A stretch of DNA of 64,000 nucleotides from Natronospira elongata (lineage in GTDB: Bacteria > Pseudomonadota > Gammaproteobacteria > Natronospirales > Natronospiraceae): positions 22,719-86,718 of the forward strand of contig NZ_JAYGII010000010.1 in assembly GCF_034931365.1 (NCBI RefSeq). Direction: 5' to 3'. Shown in pieces: positions 1 to 9,705 of this stretch; within the stretch, counting starts at the first letter, position 1, and each line of letters begins with the position of its first letter. A model generated the notes under the pieces. The model saw nothing but the letters and a program-made list of their open reading frames with translations, made no database searches and was not told the origin of the DNA. The position numbers and the translations under genes are program-made.

Positions 1-1111
1 AACCGCAGGCGCACTCGAGATGAATATCATGCCCACCCACATGCACCGGTTCGCGCACCGCATCCATCAGATAATCCAGATGGGTGCGAGCTTCTGCCTC
101 GTCCGGCAAATCCGTCAGAATGACGGCAAATTCGTCACTGGATATTCTTGCCACCGTGGCCTGTGCCGGGCGCCGCGCATCAAGCCGCTCCGCCAGACTG
201 CGCAGCAGCTTGTCGCCATTGGCATGGCCAAGGGAATCGTTGACCCGCCGGAAACGCTCCAGGTCGAGAAAGGCGAAGGCCACCTTCAGGCCTGTACCAC
301 TCAATACACGGATCCGGTTGGCCAGTTGCACCCGGACGTTGCGACGATTGGGCAGGCCGGTGAGTGGATCAAAGAAGGACAGACGGGAAACCTCACTGCG
401 GGCAACCCGGGCCTCGGCCCGCTCGTGCTCAAACAGCCAGGTCACCAGACCCAGGCCAATCAGGGCGTAAAGGACAAGATCGCCGATGGGCAGGAAGGGC
501 GCATAGGGGGCCGTCCAGACCCCGGCAGGACCAAGGACCTGAATGGCCAGGGTGTGCAGCAAATGAAGCCCGTAGGCAATCATGGCACCCGCGGCCAACA
601 GTGCGCCTGCCTGAACCGGCGAGCTGCGCTGGCGGAGAATGACCCATGCTGCGCCCATGAACGCCGCGGCCAGCAGGAAGTTCTTGACCCCCAGGCGGAC
701 GAAAACCCGGAGCGAGGCCGCATCCGGGCCAAAGGCACCGATCAGAGCAGTCGCCCCGCCAAGGAGGGCAACCACAATCACCACCACAGCCAGATGGCGT
801 GGGGTCAAAAAGCGCCGATAAGCCAGGCCGACGACGCCCGCCACCAGTAACGCTACCTGGGCGTAGACGGCGGCAAGGGCAGCTACAGAGACTGGCAGGC
901 GCAGACCAGGGCCTAGGCCGGCCATCAACAGACGATACGTGAGCAGAGACAGCACCACGTGAATGGCAAGGGCCAGAAAACTGAGGCCCCACAATCTGAG
1001 GAAGGGTCGGCGGCGGTCATGCAGGAAGTACAGGAAGAAAACCGCCAGAACCGCGGACAGGACAGCCTGGGCCGCCAACGCAGCCGTTACCAAGTCTCCC
1101 TGTTCAATCAC
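1..1111 (-). CDS. Membrane GGDEF-domain protein, degenerate signature (3' end cut by window)
   Basis: The frame starts at a GTG at 1111 with a G-rich stretch upstream and an in-frame TAA shortly before it. It runs off the left edge, leaving about 370 codons. Roughly the first 220 residues form about seven hydrophobic helices. A GGDEF domain follows, beginning near the sequence DPLTGLPNR. The signature reads RISSDEF instead of R-x-GGDEF, so both glycines are replaced, and there is no RxxD inhibitory site five residues before it. In this family such changes usually abolish diguanylate cyclase activity, so the domain may be a sensor or may precede an EAL domain outside the window. It is divergent from the S9 peptidase gene. 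Confidence 0.85.
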   Translation of the reverse strand, partial: MIEQGDLVTAALAAQAVLSAVLAVFFLYFLHDRRRPFLRLWGLSFLALAIHVVLSLLTYRLLMAGLGPGLRLPVSVAALAAVYAQVALLVAGVVGLAYRRFLTPRHLAVVVIVVALLGGATALIGAFGPDAASLRVFVRLGVKNFLLAAAFMGAAWVILRQRSSPVQAGALLAAGAMIAYGLHLLHTLAIQVLGPAGVWTAPYAPFLPIGDLVLYALIGLGLVTWLFEHERAEARVARSEVSRLSFFDPLTGLPNRRNVRVQLANRIRVLSGTGLKVAFAFLDLERFRRVNDSLGHANGDKLLRSLAERLDARRPAQATVARISSDEFAVILTDLPDEAEARTHLDYLMDAVREPVHVGGHDIHLECACG

Positions 1112-1415
1112 CGTCGGCCCCCGCGCCGCGAGCCGGCCTACTTACAGCCAACCCAAAGACCTCTCGGCATCCCGCCCCATGGAGAACACATCCCTGCGTA
1201 CCCACAGCATAGCAATACTGGCGGCCCAGGGGGACCGCCCGGAAGAGTCTGGCGTCGGCACCCGAGTGGATTGGGAAAATCGCGTCAAATCGCACGGACC
1301 AGATCGGAAAACTGGTCAATGACGGTCAGGTTGCCTATCCTGTTCCGCCTGTCACATGGTGGATCGCCCCGTTACGGGCGAGGCAACCCATTTCACCCAA
1401 TCAGGAGTTCCGACA
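1112..1415. other. Divergent intergenic region between GGDEF gene and S9 peptidase
   Basis: I see no credible gene in these 304 bases. A weak sigma-70-like pair faces the peptidase gene: TGGTCA at 1313-1318, a 17-base spacer and TATCCT at 1336-1341. A two-part inverted repeat lies just before the peptidase gene: GGTTGCC at 1329-1335 pairs with GGCAACC at 1382-1388, enclosing TCGCCC (1364-1369) and GGGCGA (1376-1381). It could be an operator or a leader structure. The function is unknown. Confidence 0.4.
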
Positions 1416-3443
1416 ATGAAGGCAAGACGCTTTCTGCTAACCGCCGTTCTCGGCATCTTCTGCCTGCAGGCCGGCGTGGTGCTGGCCAACGGCATGGACA
1501 AGGATGATCTCTATCGCATCCAGCAGGTCACCCAGGTGGCGGTCTCCCCCGATGGTGAACAGGTGGCCTACCTGCGCAGCGTGCCCCGCAATCCCTACCA
1601 GGATGAGAATGGGCCGGCCTGGAGCGAGCTGCATATAGCCACCGGTGAAGGCAAGAGCCGCCCCTTTATCACTGGCAAGGTGAATATCAGTGCCATTGAC
1701 TGGCTGCCTGACGGTTCCGGCATTTCCTTTCTGGCTCGCCGTGAAGGTGACGACCAGCGCTCTCTCTATGTAATTCCAGCCAAGGGCGGCGAGGCACGAC
1801 GCGTGCTGACCCATCCCACCGGAATCCGCAGCTACAGCTGGCATCCCTCGGGAGAACGGGTTGCCTTTCTGGCCACGGAACCGACCTCCGAAGAACGTCG
1901 GAAACTGCTGGACAAGGGCTTCAATGCCCGTGTCATCGAGGAGCGACTGCAGGATGTGGAAGTGTGGACGGCCGACATTGATGGCGATGGGGAGCCCGAA
2001 AAGCTGGACATCGAAGGCAGCGCGTCCCAGCTGCACTGGAGTCCGGATGGCGAACATCTGGCCATGATGATCGCGCCCACCCCACTGGTGGATGACGATC
2101 TGATGTTCCGCCACCCCCTGGTGGTGGAAGCCGATGGTGGTGACGTGGTCACCCGCTTTGAGACGGAAGGTAAACTGGGATCCATGGCCTGGTCCCCTGA
2201 TGGAGAACATCTGGCCTGGGTCGGCAGCATGGATATCCATGATCCTCGCGAGGGCCGCCTGGTCGTGGGCGATGTAGACAGCGGTGAGTTCAAGAACATC
2301 AAGGCGGATGAGTACCTCGGCCACATCCAGACCATGGCCTGGGAAGATGACGAGCACATTATCTGGCTCGGCCACCGCGGTACCCAGAGCGAACTGGGTC
2401 GAATCCACCGCAGTGGCGACAACGAGGAGATCCTGATTGGGCCGGAGCAGCCCATCCTGCGTTCCCTGAGTCTGTCCAATGGGGGCGGTGTGCTGGCCTT
2501 CGCCGCGGACAGCCCAGAGCACCCCCGGGAGCTTCACGTCCATCAGGATGACAGCCTGGAACGTTGGACCGACTCCAATCCCTGGTTGGCCGACCGCGAT
2601 CTGGCTCCCCAGGAAGTGGTGACCCATGAGGCTCGCGACGGCCTGGAACTCGAGGGTGTCCTCATCCGCCCGCTACGGGAGCGTCGTCGCGGCAATCACC
2701 CCATGATCATGGTCATCCACGGTGGTCCCGAAGCCCATATCTCCAATGGCTGGAATACCAACTATTCCAACCCGGGCCAGGTGGCAGCCGCCCGGGGTTA
2801 TGCCGTGTTCTATCCGAACTATCGTGGCAGCACGGCTCGAGGAGTGGAATTCTCCATGCTCGGGCAGGCCGACGCCGCTGGGGCTGAATTTGACGATATC
2901 GTCGACGCCAAGGAGCACCTGGTGGAAACCGGGCTGGTTGATGGTGACAAGGTGGGGATCACCGGCGGTTCCTACGGCGGCTATGCTTCCGCCTGGGGTG
3001 CAACCGCTCAGACCGAGCACTTTGCAGCCAGCGTGATGTTCGTAGGCATCAGCAACAATATCTCCAAGTTCGGCACCTCGGACATTCCCCAGGAACTGAT
3101 GCTGGTGCATGCCCGCAAGTGGCCCTGGGATGATTGGGAGTTTTCCCTCAAGCGAAGCCCCATCTATCATGCCGAGCAATCCCGCACGCCCATCCTGATC
3201 ATGCATGGTGAGGCGGATACCCGGGTGCATGTGGGGCAGTCCATGGAGCTCTATCGGACCCTCAAGGTGCAGAACAATGTCCCGGTGCGCATGGTGACCT
3301 TCCCCGGCGAGGGTCACGGTAACCGCAATGCCACCAGCCAACGCGAGTACGTCATGCGACTGATGCGCTGGATGGATCACTTTATCCGCGATGGCGAAGA
3401 AGAATTGCCACCGGCCGATCTGGATCACGGCGACCGGATCTGA
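1416..3443 (+). CDS. Secreted S9 family prolyl oligopeptidase / acylaminoacyl-peptidase-like
   Basis: The product has 675 residues. I chose the ATG at 1416 because CAGGAG lies upstream and the protein then begins with a clean Sec signal peptide (MKARRFLLTAVLG, cleaved near VLA-NG). Residues about 30-400 contain repeated SPDG-type blades typical of the TolB/PD40 beta-propeller that gates S9 peptidases. The C-terminal alpha/beta hydrolase has the nucleophile in GGSYGGY (Ser519), an Asp in HGEADTR (Asp601) and a His in GEGHG (His634), so the triad is complete. It probably cleaves short peptides in the periplasm or outside the cell. The family is clear; the exact substrate is not. Confidence 0.93.
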   Translation: MKARRFLLTAVLGIFCLQAGVVLANGMDKDDLYRIQQVTQVAVSPDGEQVAYLRSVPRNPYQDENGPAWSELHIATGEGKSRPFITGKVNISAIDWLPDGSGISFLARREGDDQRSLYVIPAKGGEARRVLTHPTGIRSYSWHPSGERVAFLATEPTSEERRKLLDKGFNARVIEERLQDVEVWTADIDGDGEPEKLDIEGSASQLHWSPDGEHLAMMIAPTPLVDDDLMFRHPLVVEADGGDVVTRFETEGKLGSMAWSPDGEHLAWVGSMDIHDPREGRLVVGDVDSGEFKNIKADEYLGHIQTMAWEDDEHIIWLGHRGTQSELGRIHRSGDNEEILIGPEQPILRSLSLSNGGGVLAFAADSPEHPRELHVHQDDSLERWTDSNPWLADRDLAPQEVVTHEARDGLELEGVLIRPLRERRRGNHPMIMVIHGGPEAHISNGWNTNYSNPGQVAAARGYAVFYPNYRGSTARGVEFSMLGQADAAGAEFDDIVDAKEHLVETGLVDGDKVGITGGSYGGYASAWGATAQTEHFAASVMFVGISNNISKFGTSDIPQELMLVHARKWPWDDWEFSLKRSPIYHAEQSRTPILIMHGEADTRVHVGQSMELYRTLKVQNNVPVRMVTFPGEGHGNRNATSQREYVMRLMRWMDHFIRDGEEELPPADLDHGDRI

Positions 3444-3454
3444 GGGATAGGAAC

Positions 3455-3667
3455 ATGAGTGAACAGAAACGATACGGGATTCGCATCACGCTGCCACAGG
3501 GAGACCCCCTGGCACTTCCCCATCTTCTGGGCAGTGACTGGGAAAGCTTCCGCTGGTACCGCTCAGCGGAGGAGCGTAACCGGGCTATGGAGGACATGGG
3601 TCGGGAGCATCAGTTTTCCCGCAAGGGCGATATTCCCAGCATCACGCTGGAAGCAGTGGACCGCTAA
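3455..3667 (+). CDS. Small conserved hypothetical protein (70 aa)
   Basis: The ATG at 3455 lies 11 bases after the S9 peptidase stop, with AGGGATAGG upstream, so it is probably cotranscribed with it. The product is soluble, with no signal peptide or membrane segment, and is rich in charged residues (MSEQKRYGIRITLPQGDPL at the start, ITLEAVDR at the end). The N-terminal half looks like a small beta-strand-rich domain. I do not recognise a named family. The good ribosome site and the coding-like composition support a real gene. Confidence 0.75.
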   Translation: MSEQKRYGIRITLPQGDPLALPHLLGSDWESFRWYRSAEERNRAMEDMGREHQFSRKGDIPSITLEAVDR

Positions 3668-3703
3668 TCCTGGCCGCCACTGCCCTGGCGACCCCATGGT
3701 CGC

Positions 3704-6286
3704 TCAGGGCAGTGGCCGGTTTTCCTTGAGCAGTTGCGCTATGTCCGCCGCTCGGCGCGGTCGGCTGAAGAAGTACCCCTGTGCCTCGTCGCAACCCATC
3801 TCCGCCAGCAGGTCTCGCTGACGGGCGGTCTCCACACCCTCGGCAATTACCTTCAGCTTGAGATTCTTGGCCATGGCCACAATGGCGCGGACAATAGCCA
3901 GGGCATCCTGATCCTCCGGCAGCCCCATGACGAAACTGCGATCCACTTTCAAATAATGGATGGGAAAGTCTTTCAGATAGCTCAGGGAACTGTGCCCCGT
4001 CCCGAAGTCATCCACCGCAATATCCACACCCATGCGGGCCACTGCTTCCAACGTCCGCCGGGCCCGATCCGGGTTTTCCATCATCATGCTTTCGGTGATT
4101 TCGATGTGGAGATCCGAGGCCAGCATTCCACTGCTGTCGATTTCCCGTGACAACTCGGTAATCAAATGCCGCTGCCCAAACTGGCGAGCTGAAACATTGA
4201 CGGCCATTCGCAAGGACGGTAGCCCCTGATCCCGCCAGGCCACCGCCTGACGGCAGGCCTCCCGGAACACCCAGCGGCCAAGCTCGCCAATCAGGCCATT
4301 CCTTTCGGCCAGCGGAATGAAGGTAGAGGGTGGCACCAGACCCTGCTCCGGGTGCTCCCAGCGGACCAGAGCTTCCACACCAACGATCTTGAATGTATCC
4401 AGGCAGACGGAAGGCTGATAGTGGAGAACGAATTGCTCCTGATCCAGAGCATCTCGCAAGGCCTTGGACATCAATAGCTCTTCATAGGCCCGAGCATTCA
4501 TATCCGCGGAGAAGAACTGAATGCAATTTCTGCCTTTTTCCTTGGCCCGATACATGGCGGTATCTGCATTCCGTAACAGGGAGGAGGCATCCTCACCATC
4601 GGCGGGAAAAAGACTGATGCCTATACTGCAAGAAGCTGCCAGTTCGTACTCATCCACCCGCACCGGCTCCGACAGGACCTCGCGGACCTTGTTGGCAACC
4701 GTGGCCACGTCCTCCGGGTCGTCTATATTATCCACCAGGATGGCGAATTCATCGCCACCGAAGCGGGAAACCAGATCGCTTTCCCGTATCACTTCCTTGA
4801 GTCTGCTCGCCACATCCTTGAGGAAGCGATCCCCTACCGGATGTCCAAGAGAGTCATTGATGGTCTTGAAATGATCCATATCCAGAAACAGGATACCCAC
4901 CACCTTGCCGCTGCGCTTGGCTCGGCCAATCGCCTGCTGGCATTCCTGCTGAAAGAGAGTACGATTGGGCAGGCCTGTCAATGTATCGTGATGCGCGAGA
5001 AACTCCAGTTGGCGCTGATATTCCTTATGCTCACTGATGTCATTAAAGACGCAAACGTAATGACTGACTTGCCCTTGCCCATCCTTGAGCGTGCTCAGGC
5101 TTAGCAGTTCCGGATAAGTCTCACCACCCTTCCTTCGATTCCACACCTCCCCTTCCCAATGCCCGTCCTGATCCAGGGCACGCCAGATATCACGATCATC
5201 TTCACCCCGTTCCCGCTGCAGGGAACGAAACGGCATGGGCCGACCAATCACTTCCTGTTTCCCATAGCCAGTAATCCGGGCAAACGCCTTATTGACTTTC
5301 ACCACGCGACGATCACGGTCCAGGATCATGACCCCTTCAGCCGTATTCTCCAGTGCAGCAGCGGCCAGACGGCTCTCCTCCTCCATGCGCCGCTGGCCGC
5401 TAATATCCCGATAAATGCCATAGACCGCGATCTGGTCATCGCCAATCAGTACCGGTGCCCCCAGGATGGAGACATCCACCAGTACCCCGTCCTTCCTCTG
5501 GCGTTTGGTCTCAGCCTGGACCGGTCGACGATCCAGAACCGTCTCCGAGAGAGTACTCCCCTCCTGCTCGAGCATATCGGGAACAATCAATTCATTGATG
5601 GTGCGCCCTGCAACCTCTTCCACCTGGTAACCAAATATATCGAGCCAGGCCTGGTTCACTTTCAGAATCCGGTCCTCCCGGTCCAGGAGCACAATGCCTT
5701 CGGGTGAGGCATCAAAGAGCTGCTTGAAAAAGGCCTTTTGATCCGACAGCGCCCGTTCGGTATTCTGCAGGGCAGCCACTTCCCGCTCCAGCGCCTGGTT
5801 GCTCTCCAGCAATTCCTGGTTGCGCTCATGCAGGCGGTGTTCGAGGCTATCCGCGCGTTGTCGCAATCGGGCTTCCATCTCCTTCTGTTCCGACAAATCT
5901 CGGATAGTGGCACGCAGCACCGGACCTTCCTGAAAATCAAGACGGGTCATGGAGACTTCAGCAGGGAAGGTGGTGCCATCCGCGCGTTGATGGAGCCACT
6001 CGAAGTGGCTGATGCCGGATGCATAGGCCTCGCGAATGTGACTTGCCGCCCCTGCTCGGGAGTCCAGACCATCCGCTTGCTTTGGGGGTGAGAGGTCAGC
6101 CGGGTGCCGCCCGATGATCTGGGACACATCGGAATAACCGTACAGTCTGACAGCCGCCGGAGTGGCGGCCACTATCTGGCTGGAGGTATAAACCAACACC
6201 GCGTGGGTGGAGGCCTCGAACAGCCGCCGGTAGAGCCTGTCGTCGCCAGGCAATTTCTCACTGGTGGTGCCGGGTTCCTTGATCAT
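3704..6286 (-). CDS. PAS-PAS-PAS-GGDEF-EAL cyclic-di-GMP enzyme
   Basis: This 860-residue protein has no obvious membrane segment. Three PAS sensor domains lie at about 15-135, 185-300 and 305-425, with a coiled coil (135-185) after the first. The GGDEF domain (about 430-595) has an intact FGGDEF signature and an RESD inhibitory site five residues before it. The EAL domain (about 610-855) keeps EALVRW, ITES, DDFGTG, KVDR and AEGVET. Both cyclase and phosphodiesterase chemistry therefore look possible. Its ATG at 6286 is 18 bases after the stop of the solute-binding-protein gene, so it is probably the last gene of the mltD-led run. What the PAS domains sense cannot be read from the sequence. 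Confidence 0.93.
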   Translation of the reverse strand: MIKEPGTTSEKLPGDDRLYRRLFEASTHAVLVYTSSQIVAATPAAVRLYGYSDVSQIIGRHPADLSPPKQADGLDSRAGAASHIREAYASGISHFEWLHQRADGTTFPAEVSMTRLDFQEGPVLRATIRDLSEQKEMEARLRQRADSLEHRLHERNQELLESNQALEREVAALQNTERALSDQKAFFKQLFDASPEGIVLLDREDRILKVNQAWLDIFGYQVEEVAGRTINELIVPDMLEQEGSTLSETVLDRRPVQAETKRQRKDGVLVDVSILGAPVLIGDDQIAVYGIYRDISGQRRMEEESRLAAAALENTAEGVMILDRDRRVVKVNKAFARITGYGKQEVIGRPMPFRSLQRERGEDDRDIWRALDQDGHWEGEVWNRRKGGETYPELLSLSTLKDGQGQVSHYVCVFNDISEHKEYQRQLEFLAHHDTLTGLPNRTLFQQECQQAIGRAKRSGKVVGILFLDMDHFKTINDSLGHPVGDRFLKDVASRLKEVIRESDLVSRFGGDEFAILVDNIDDPEDVATVANKVREVLSEPVRVDEYELAASCSIGISLFPADGEDASSLLRNADTAMYRAKEKGRNCIQFFSADMNARAYEELLMSKALRDALDQEQFVLHYQPSVCLDTFKIVGVEALVRWEHPEQGLVPPSTFIPLAERNGLIGELGRWVFREACRQAVAWRDQGLPSLRMAVNVSARQFGQRHLITELSREIDSSGMLASDLHIEITESMMMENPDRARRTLEAVARMGVDIAVDDFGTGHSSLSYLKDFPIHYLKVDRSFVMGLPEDQDALAIVRAIVAMAKNLKLKVIAEGVETARQRDLLAEMGCDEAQGYFFSRPRRAADIAQLLKENRPLP

Positions 6287-6304
6287 GATCCAGAGTATAG
6301 GCGC

Positions 6305-7228
6305 TTAAGGCGCATTACTCAGCTGTTCGAACACCCTTTCTACCCAGAAATCCGCCTCATCGGTGGGAGTTTCCTCAGTTAGATTGGGATTATCCAGCCA
6401 GATGACCGCGCGATCGGTCTCCAGGAAACGGCTGATGGCCAGGCGGTTCGCGGGATGAGATTCAAATAAGCTCAGAAAGCTGCCGTCATCCAAGGCCTTC
6501 AGCAATCCTGCTTCGAGGCGCTCTGCCAAGGCATGATTTTCCGGGGCGACGAAGAAATAAATGGGCGCTGGGTAGGCAATCAGGGGACCGTTGCCCGGCG
6601 CCAGGTCATACCGCCGGTAGATTTGCTCCTCAGCCCAAACCTCAATAACACCCCTGGGCAGGAAATCCACTCGCCCCCCGGCCACCATCCGGAAAAGGGC
6701 TTCATAATCGGAGCTGGTTTCCACCCTGACATCATTGGCCCTCAGAATACCCGTATCCGGCCAGTCATGACCCTGCGCGGCCACGAAGCGCCGCAACTCG
6801 CTGAGATCGGTCACGGCTTCCATGCGGTTCACATGCTCCGCCGCCACCACAGGCACCCTGACACCCAACAGACCTCGCAAGAGAGGGACGCGGACAGGCA
6901 ACCAGCCTGATTCATTGTCACGGGAAGTCATGGTCCAGACCACGTCCACATGGCGTCCATGGCGCATCTCACGCATGGCCCGACTCTGGGTCATGCGGAT
7001 CGGCGCCCTCTCGAGACGGAAGGGGCCATGACTCTCTTGCGTCTGCTCCATGGCAAGACTCAGCAATTCAACAAAATAGGCGTCCCTGGCCTCCTCTTCC
7101 ACATCCGGCTTGATGTGACGAATCACGGTCTCCTCTGCCGTTAACGAGATCGGGGCCAACAACAAGGTAAACCCAAGAAGAAGGAGCGCGCCACGCAATA
7201 CGAATTGGCTTGGGAATGAGTCAGGCAT
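6305..7228 (-). CDS. Orphan periplasmic solute-binding-like protein in a c-di-GMP gene cluster
   Basis: The 307-residue product starts with a signal peptide (LRGALLLLGFTLLLAPISLTA). The mature part has the two-lobed layout of ABC/amino-acid-type solute-binding proteins: a short motif VIRHIKP, an early basic patch, and later PAPIYFFVAPENHALAERLEAGL, where these proteins reorder after the hinge. No ABC permease or ATPase is nearby. Its ATG lies inside the last codons of the upstream GGDEF-EAL gene (8-base overlap), which indicates translational coupling. I infer that it is a ligand-sensing partner of that membrane enzyme rather than an importer subunit, as NspS is for MbaA in Vibrio cholerae. 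The ligand is unknown. Confidence 0.75.
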   Translation of the reverse strand: MPDSFPSQFVLRGALLLLGFTLLLAPISLTAEETVIRHIKPDVEEEARDAYFVELLSLAMEQTQESHGPFRLERAPIRMTQSRAMREMRHGRHVDVVWTMTSRDNESGWLPVRVPLLRGLLGVRVPVVAAEHVNRMEAVTDLSELRRFVAAQGHDWPDTGILRANDVRVETSSDYEALFRMVAGGRVDFLPRGVIEVWAEEQIYRRYDLAPGNGPLIAYPAPIYFFVAPENHALAERLEAGLLKALDDGSFLSLFESHPANRLAISRFLETDRAVIWLDNPNLTEETPTDEADFWVERVFEQLSNAP

Positions 7229-9623
7229 CGGCGATCACCTGAAGAAGGTAAGCCTCGGTTTCAACGAAGGGCATTGGCCGCGCAAAATAATACCCCTGAC
7301 CTTTCTCGCAACCGCATTGACGCAGGTAATTCAGTTGCACCGCCGTCTCCACCCCTTCCGCCACAACCTGAATCTTGAGGTCGTGGGCAAGGGATATGAT
7401 TGCCTGAGTCAAAAGCGCATCATCTTCATCTTCACTGATATCACGAACAAACTCCCGGTCGACCTTGAGGGTGTTGACGTGAAAACGGCGAAGATAGGCC
7501 AAGGCGGAATAGCCCGTTCCGAAGTCATCAACCACCAGGGCTATCCCCATCCCCTCCAACTGCTTCAGTTTCTGTCGAGTGGCGAAGTACTCTTCCAGAA
7601 ACAAGCGCTCTGTCAACTCCAATTGCAGGGCATCACCGGGAAGTCCGACTTGCTGAAGTGCATCACTGATTGTCTCGGACAGGTCGCCCTCCACAAGTTG
7701 GCGGGGTGAGAGATTGACTGCCATGGTCAGCCCCTCCAGCCCCAGGGTTCGGCGCAGTTGAGCCAGGTCCCCAAGGGCGGTCCTGAGGACCCATTCGCCG
7801 ATGGGCAGGATCAGGCCATTCTCTTCGGTCAGGGGTATGAACTCATCCGGCGGAATCAGACCACGGCTTGGGTGACGCCACCGGATCAGCGCCTCGAGAC
7901 TCTCCGGCTGGCCACTGTTCAAGTCGATCACCGGCTGATAGTGCAACTCAAACTGCCCTTCGGCCAGGGCCTGACGAAGGTCACTTTCCAGTGTCAGGCG
8001 ATGCTGGGTCTCCACACCCAACTGGGGGTCATAGAAACGGAGGGAGTTCTTGCGCTCCGCCTTGGCTGCATACAAGGCGGTATCAGCAGCCTGGAGCAGG
8101 GCACGGGCATTATCCCCCGCATCCGGATAGATTGCCGCACCGCCCGTGACCGATGGAAAGAAGTTCTCACCGGAAAGAATCATCGGCTCCCGCAAAGCAT
8201 TCATGAGTGCTTCCAGACGCGCCACCAGCTCGCCTTCCTCGCCGACACTGGGAACGATAACCAGGAATTCATCACTGCCGAATCGAGCCGGTATCCAGTC
8301 GTCGTCTGAATACCTGCGCAGCCGCCCGGCAATGGTATTGAGCAACTCATCCCCAACACCGTGGCCCAGGCTGTCATTGACGTATTTGAAGTTGTCCAGG
8401 TCCAGAAACAACAACGCCAGGCGCTGCGTCCCATCCAAGGCATTCAACTCTCCGGCGAGATACTCGTAGGCCAGTATCTGATTAGGCAGCTCCGTCAAGG
8501 GGTCAAATCGAGTGTGAAAATCCAGTCGCTCCTGAACCGCCCGAAGCTGGGTGGTGTCCTCAAGCAGGGCAAGAAAGTAGCGCTGATCACCATCGCTCAG
8601 CGACCTGACAAATCCCCGACACCAGCGAAACTGACCATCTTGCCGCCGAAAGCGAAGCTCACCCTGCCACTCTTCACCTGCCTGCACCGTTTCCCAGGGG
8701 TCACTGGCACCTCGGGGCAGACTGATACGCTGGTGGAACCACCCTCCTGGCTGGAAGGCCTGGCGGCCGAGCACTTCCTCGTTACTGCAGCCACTGAATT
8801 CAATGAAGCGAGGGTTGAGATACTTGACCCGCCCTTGCGCGTCCATGATCACGACACCGACAGGCGATTGCTCAAGGGCACTGGCCAGCAGATTCCGTTC
8901 CCTTTCGGCGGCGTTGCGGGCGGCAAAATCGCGGCGGATTCGGGCAATGGCATGATCGAAAGCCTCGCGCACATCGTCCAGCTCATCCGGTCGCAACAGG
9001 CCATGCTCGGGACGAGCCAGCTTCGGCCGCAGCCCCAGACGATCCAGTCGCAAGCGACGAGCAAAGCGGGCCAGGGCCTGGAGATGACGCGTTACCAGAT
9101 AATAGAAGGCGAAGAGCAATATCAGGGACACACTGAATGTCTTGATCGCCTGGCTGGCCAGAATCACCAGCCCCATGCTCCAGAGACGTTCGTGAATGCC
9201 TCTGAGGTCCGCCTCGACCCGAACATTGCCCAGGGCCTGGGGAATGCCATCCTCGCCGGTATAGACTACAGGAATGAAGTGTTCCAATTGATGAGGATAA
9301 TCGCTGCTTTCACCCACCCGGGCTTCAATATCCCCACGAATCTCAACTCGCGTGACATGGGGAATCTGCGCGATCCCCTGTAGCTGCAAGGCCACCAGGT
9401 TTTCATCCAGGGCCCAGACGCTCCGGGCCAGACTGTCACCAAAACTGGCCTCGGCTTCCTGCAGACGCTGCTCAAGACCGGAATATTCCCGGCGATACTC
9501 ACTGTACAACTGGTAGGAAGCCGTGATCAGGGTAAACAGGCCACTGATCAGGAGGATGACGAGGATAACCCGCAGACTGAGCCGGCGGTGGCGCAGCCAA
9601 CGAGGCAAGGTCGGACTGGACAC
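7221..9623 (-). CDS. Membrane GGDEF-EAL protein with periplasmic sensor and PAS domain
   Basis: I prefer the GTG at 9623, six bases after a perfect GGGGAGG; the ATG at 9638 would add five residues but has no ribosome site. The product is about 800 residues. One helix lies near 20-40, a periplasmic region of about 110 residues follows, and a second helix lies near 155-175. After that come a HAMP-like linker, a PAS domain (about 240-365), a GGDEF domain (about 375-535) and an EAL domain (about 545-795). The cyclase signature is RFGSDEF and no RxxD inhibitory site is present. The EAL residues EALIRW, ELTE, DDFGTG, KVDR and AEGVET are all kept. It is probably mainly a phosphodiesterase, with input from the overlapping solute-binding protein. 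Confidence 0.9.
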   Translation of the reverse strand: MSSPTLPRWLRHRRLSLRVILVILLISGLFTLITASYQLYSEYRREYSGLEQRLQEAEASFGDSLARSVWALDENLVALQLQGIAQIPHVTRVEIRGDIEARVGESSDYPHQLEHFIPVVYTGEDGIPQALGNVRVEADLRGIHERLWSMGLVILASQAIKTFSVSLILLFAFYYLVTRHLQALARFARRLRLDRLGLRPKLARPEHGLLRPDELDDVREAFDHAIARIRRDFAARNAAERERNLLASALEQSPVGVVIMDAQGRVKYLNPRFIEFSGCSNEEVLGRQAFQPGGWFHQRISLPRGASDPWETVQAGEEWQGELRFRRQDGQFRWCRGFVRSLSDGDQRYFLALLEDTTQLRAVQERLDFHTRFDPLTELPNQILAYEYLAGELNALDGTQRLALLFLDLDNFKYVNDSLGHGVGDELLNTIAGRLRRYSDDDWIPARFGSDEFLVIVPSVGEEGELVARLEALMNALREPMILSGENFFPSVTGGAAIYPDAGDNARALLQAADTALYAAKAERKNSLRFYDPQLGVETQHRLTLESDLRQALAEGQFELHYQPVIDLNSGQPESLEALIRWRHPSRGLIPPDEFIPLTEENGLILPIGEWVLRTALGDLAQLRRTLGLEGLTMAVNLSPRQLVEGDLSETISDALQQVGLPGDALQLELTERLFLEEYFATRQKLKQLEGMGIALVVDDFGTGYSALAYLRRFHVNTLKVDREFVRDISEDEDDALLTQAIISLAHDLKIQVVAEGVETAVQLNYLRQCGCEKGQGYYFARPMPFVETEAYLLQVIADA

Positions 9624-9705
9624 GAAAAGCCTCCCCATTGCTGCATGCGCAGCGTTAAGCTGTCCAGGTTACTCTGTGGACGATCAGGTCGCCGGTCCCG
9701 CGATT

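Noticed and set aside
1437..2627. Long open frame (396 codons) antisense to the S9 peptidase
   Set aside because: It is a GC-skew shadow: its translation has no recognisable fold and lies wholly opposite a gene with a complete catalytic triad.
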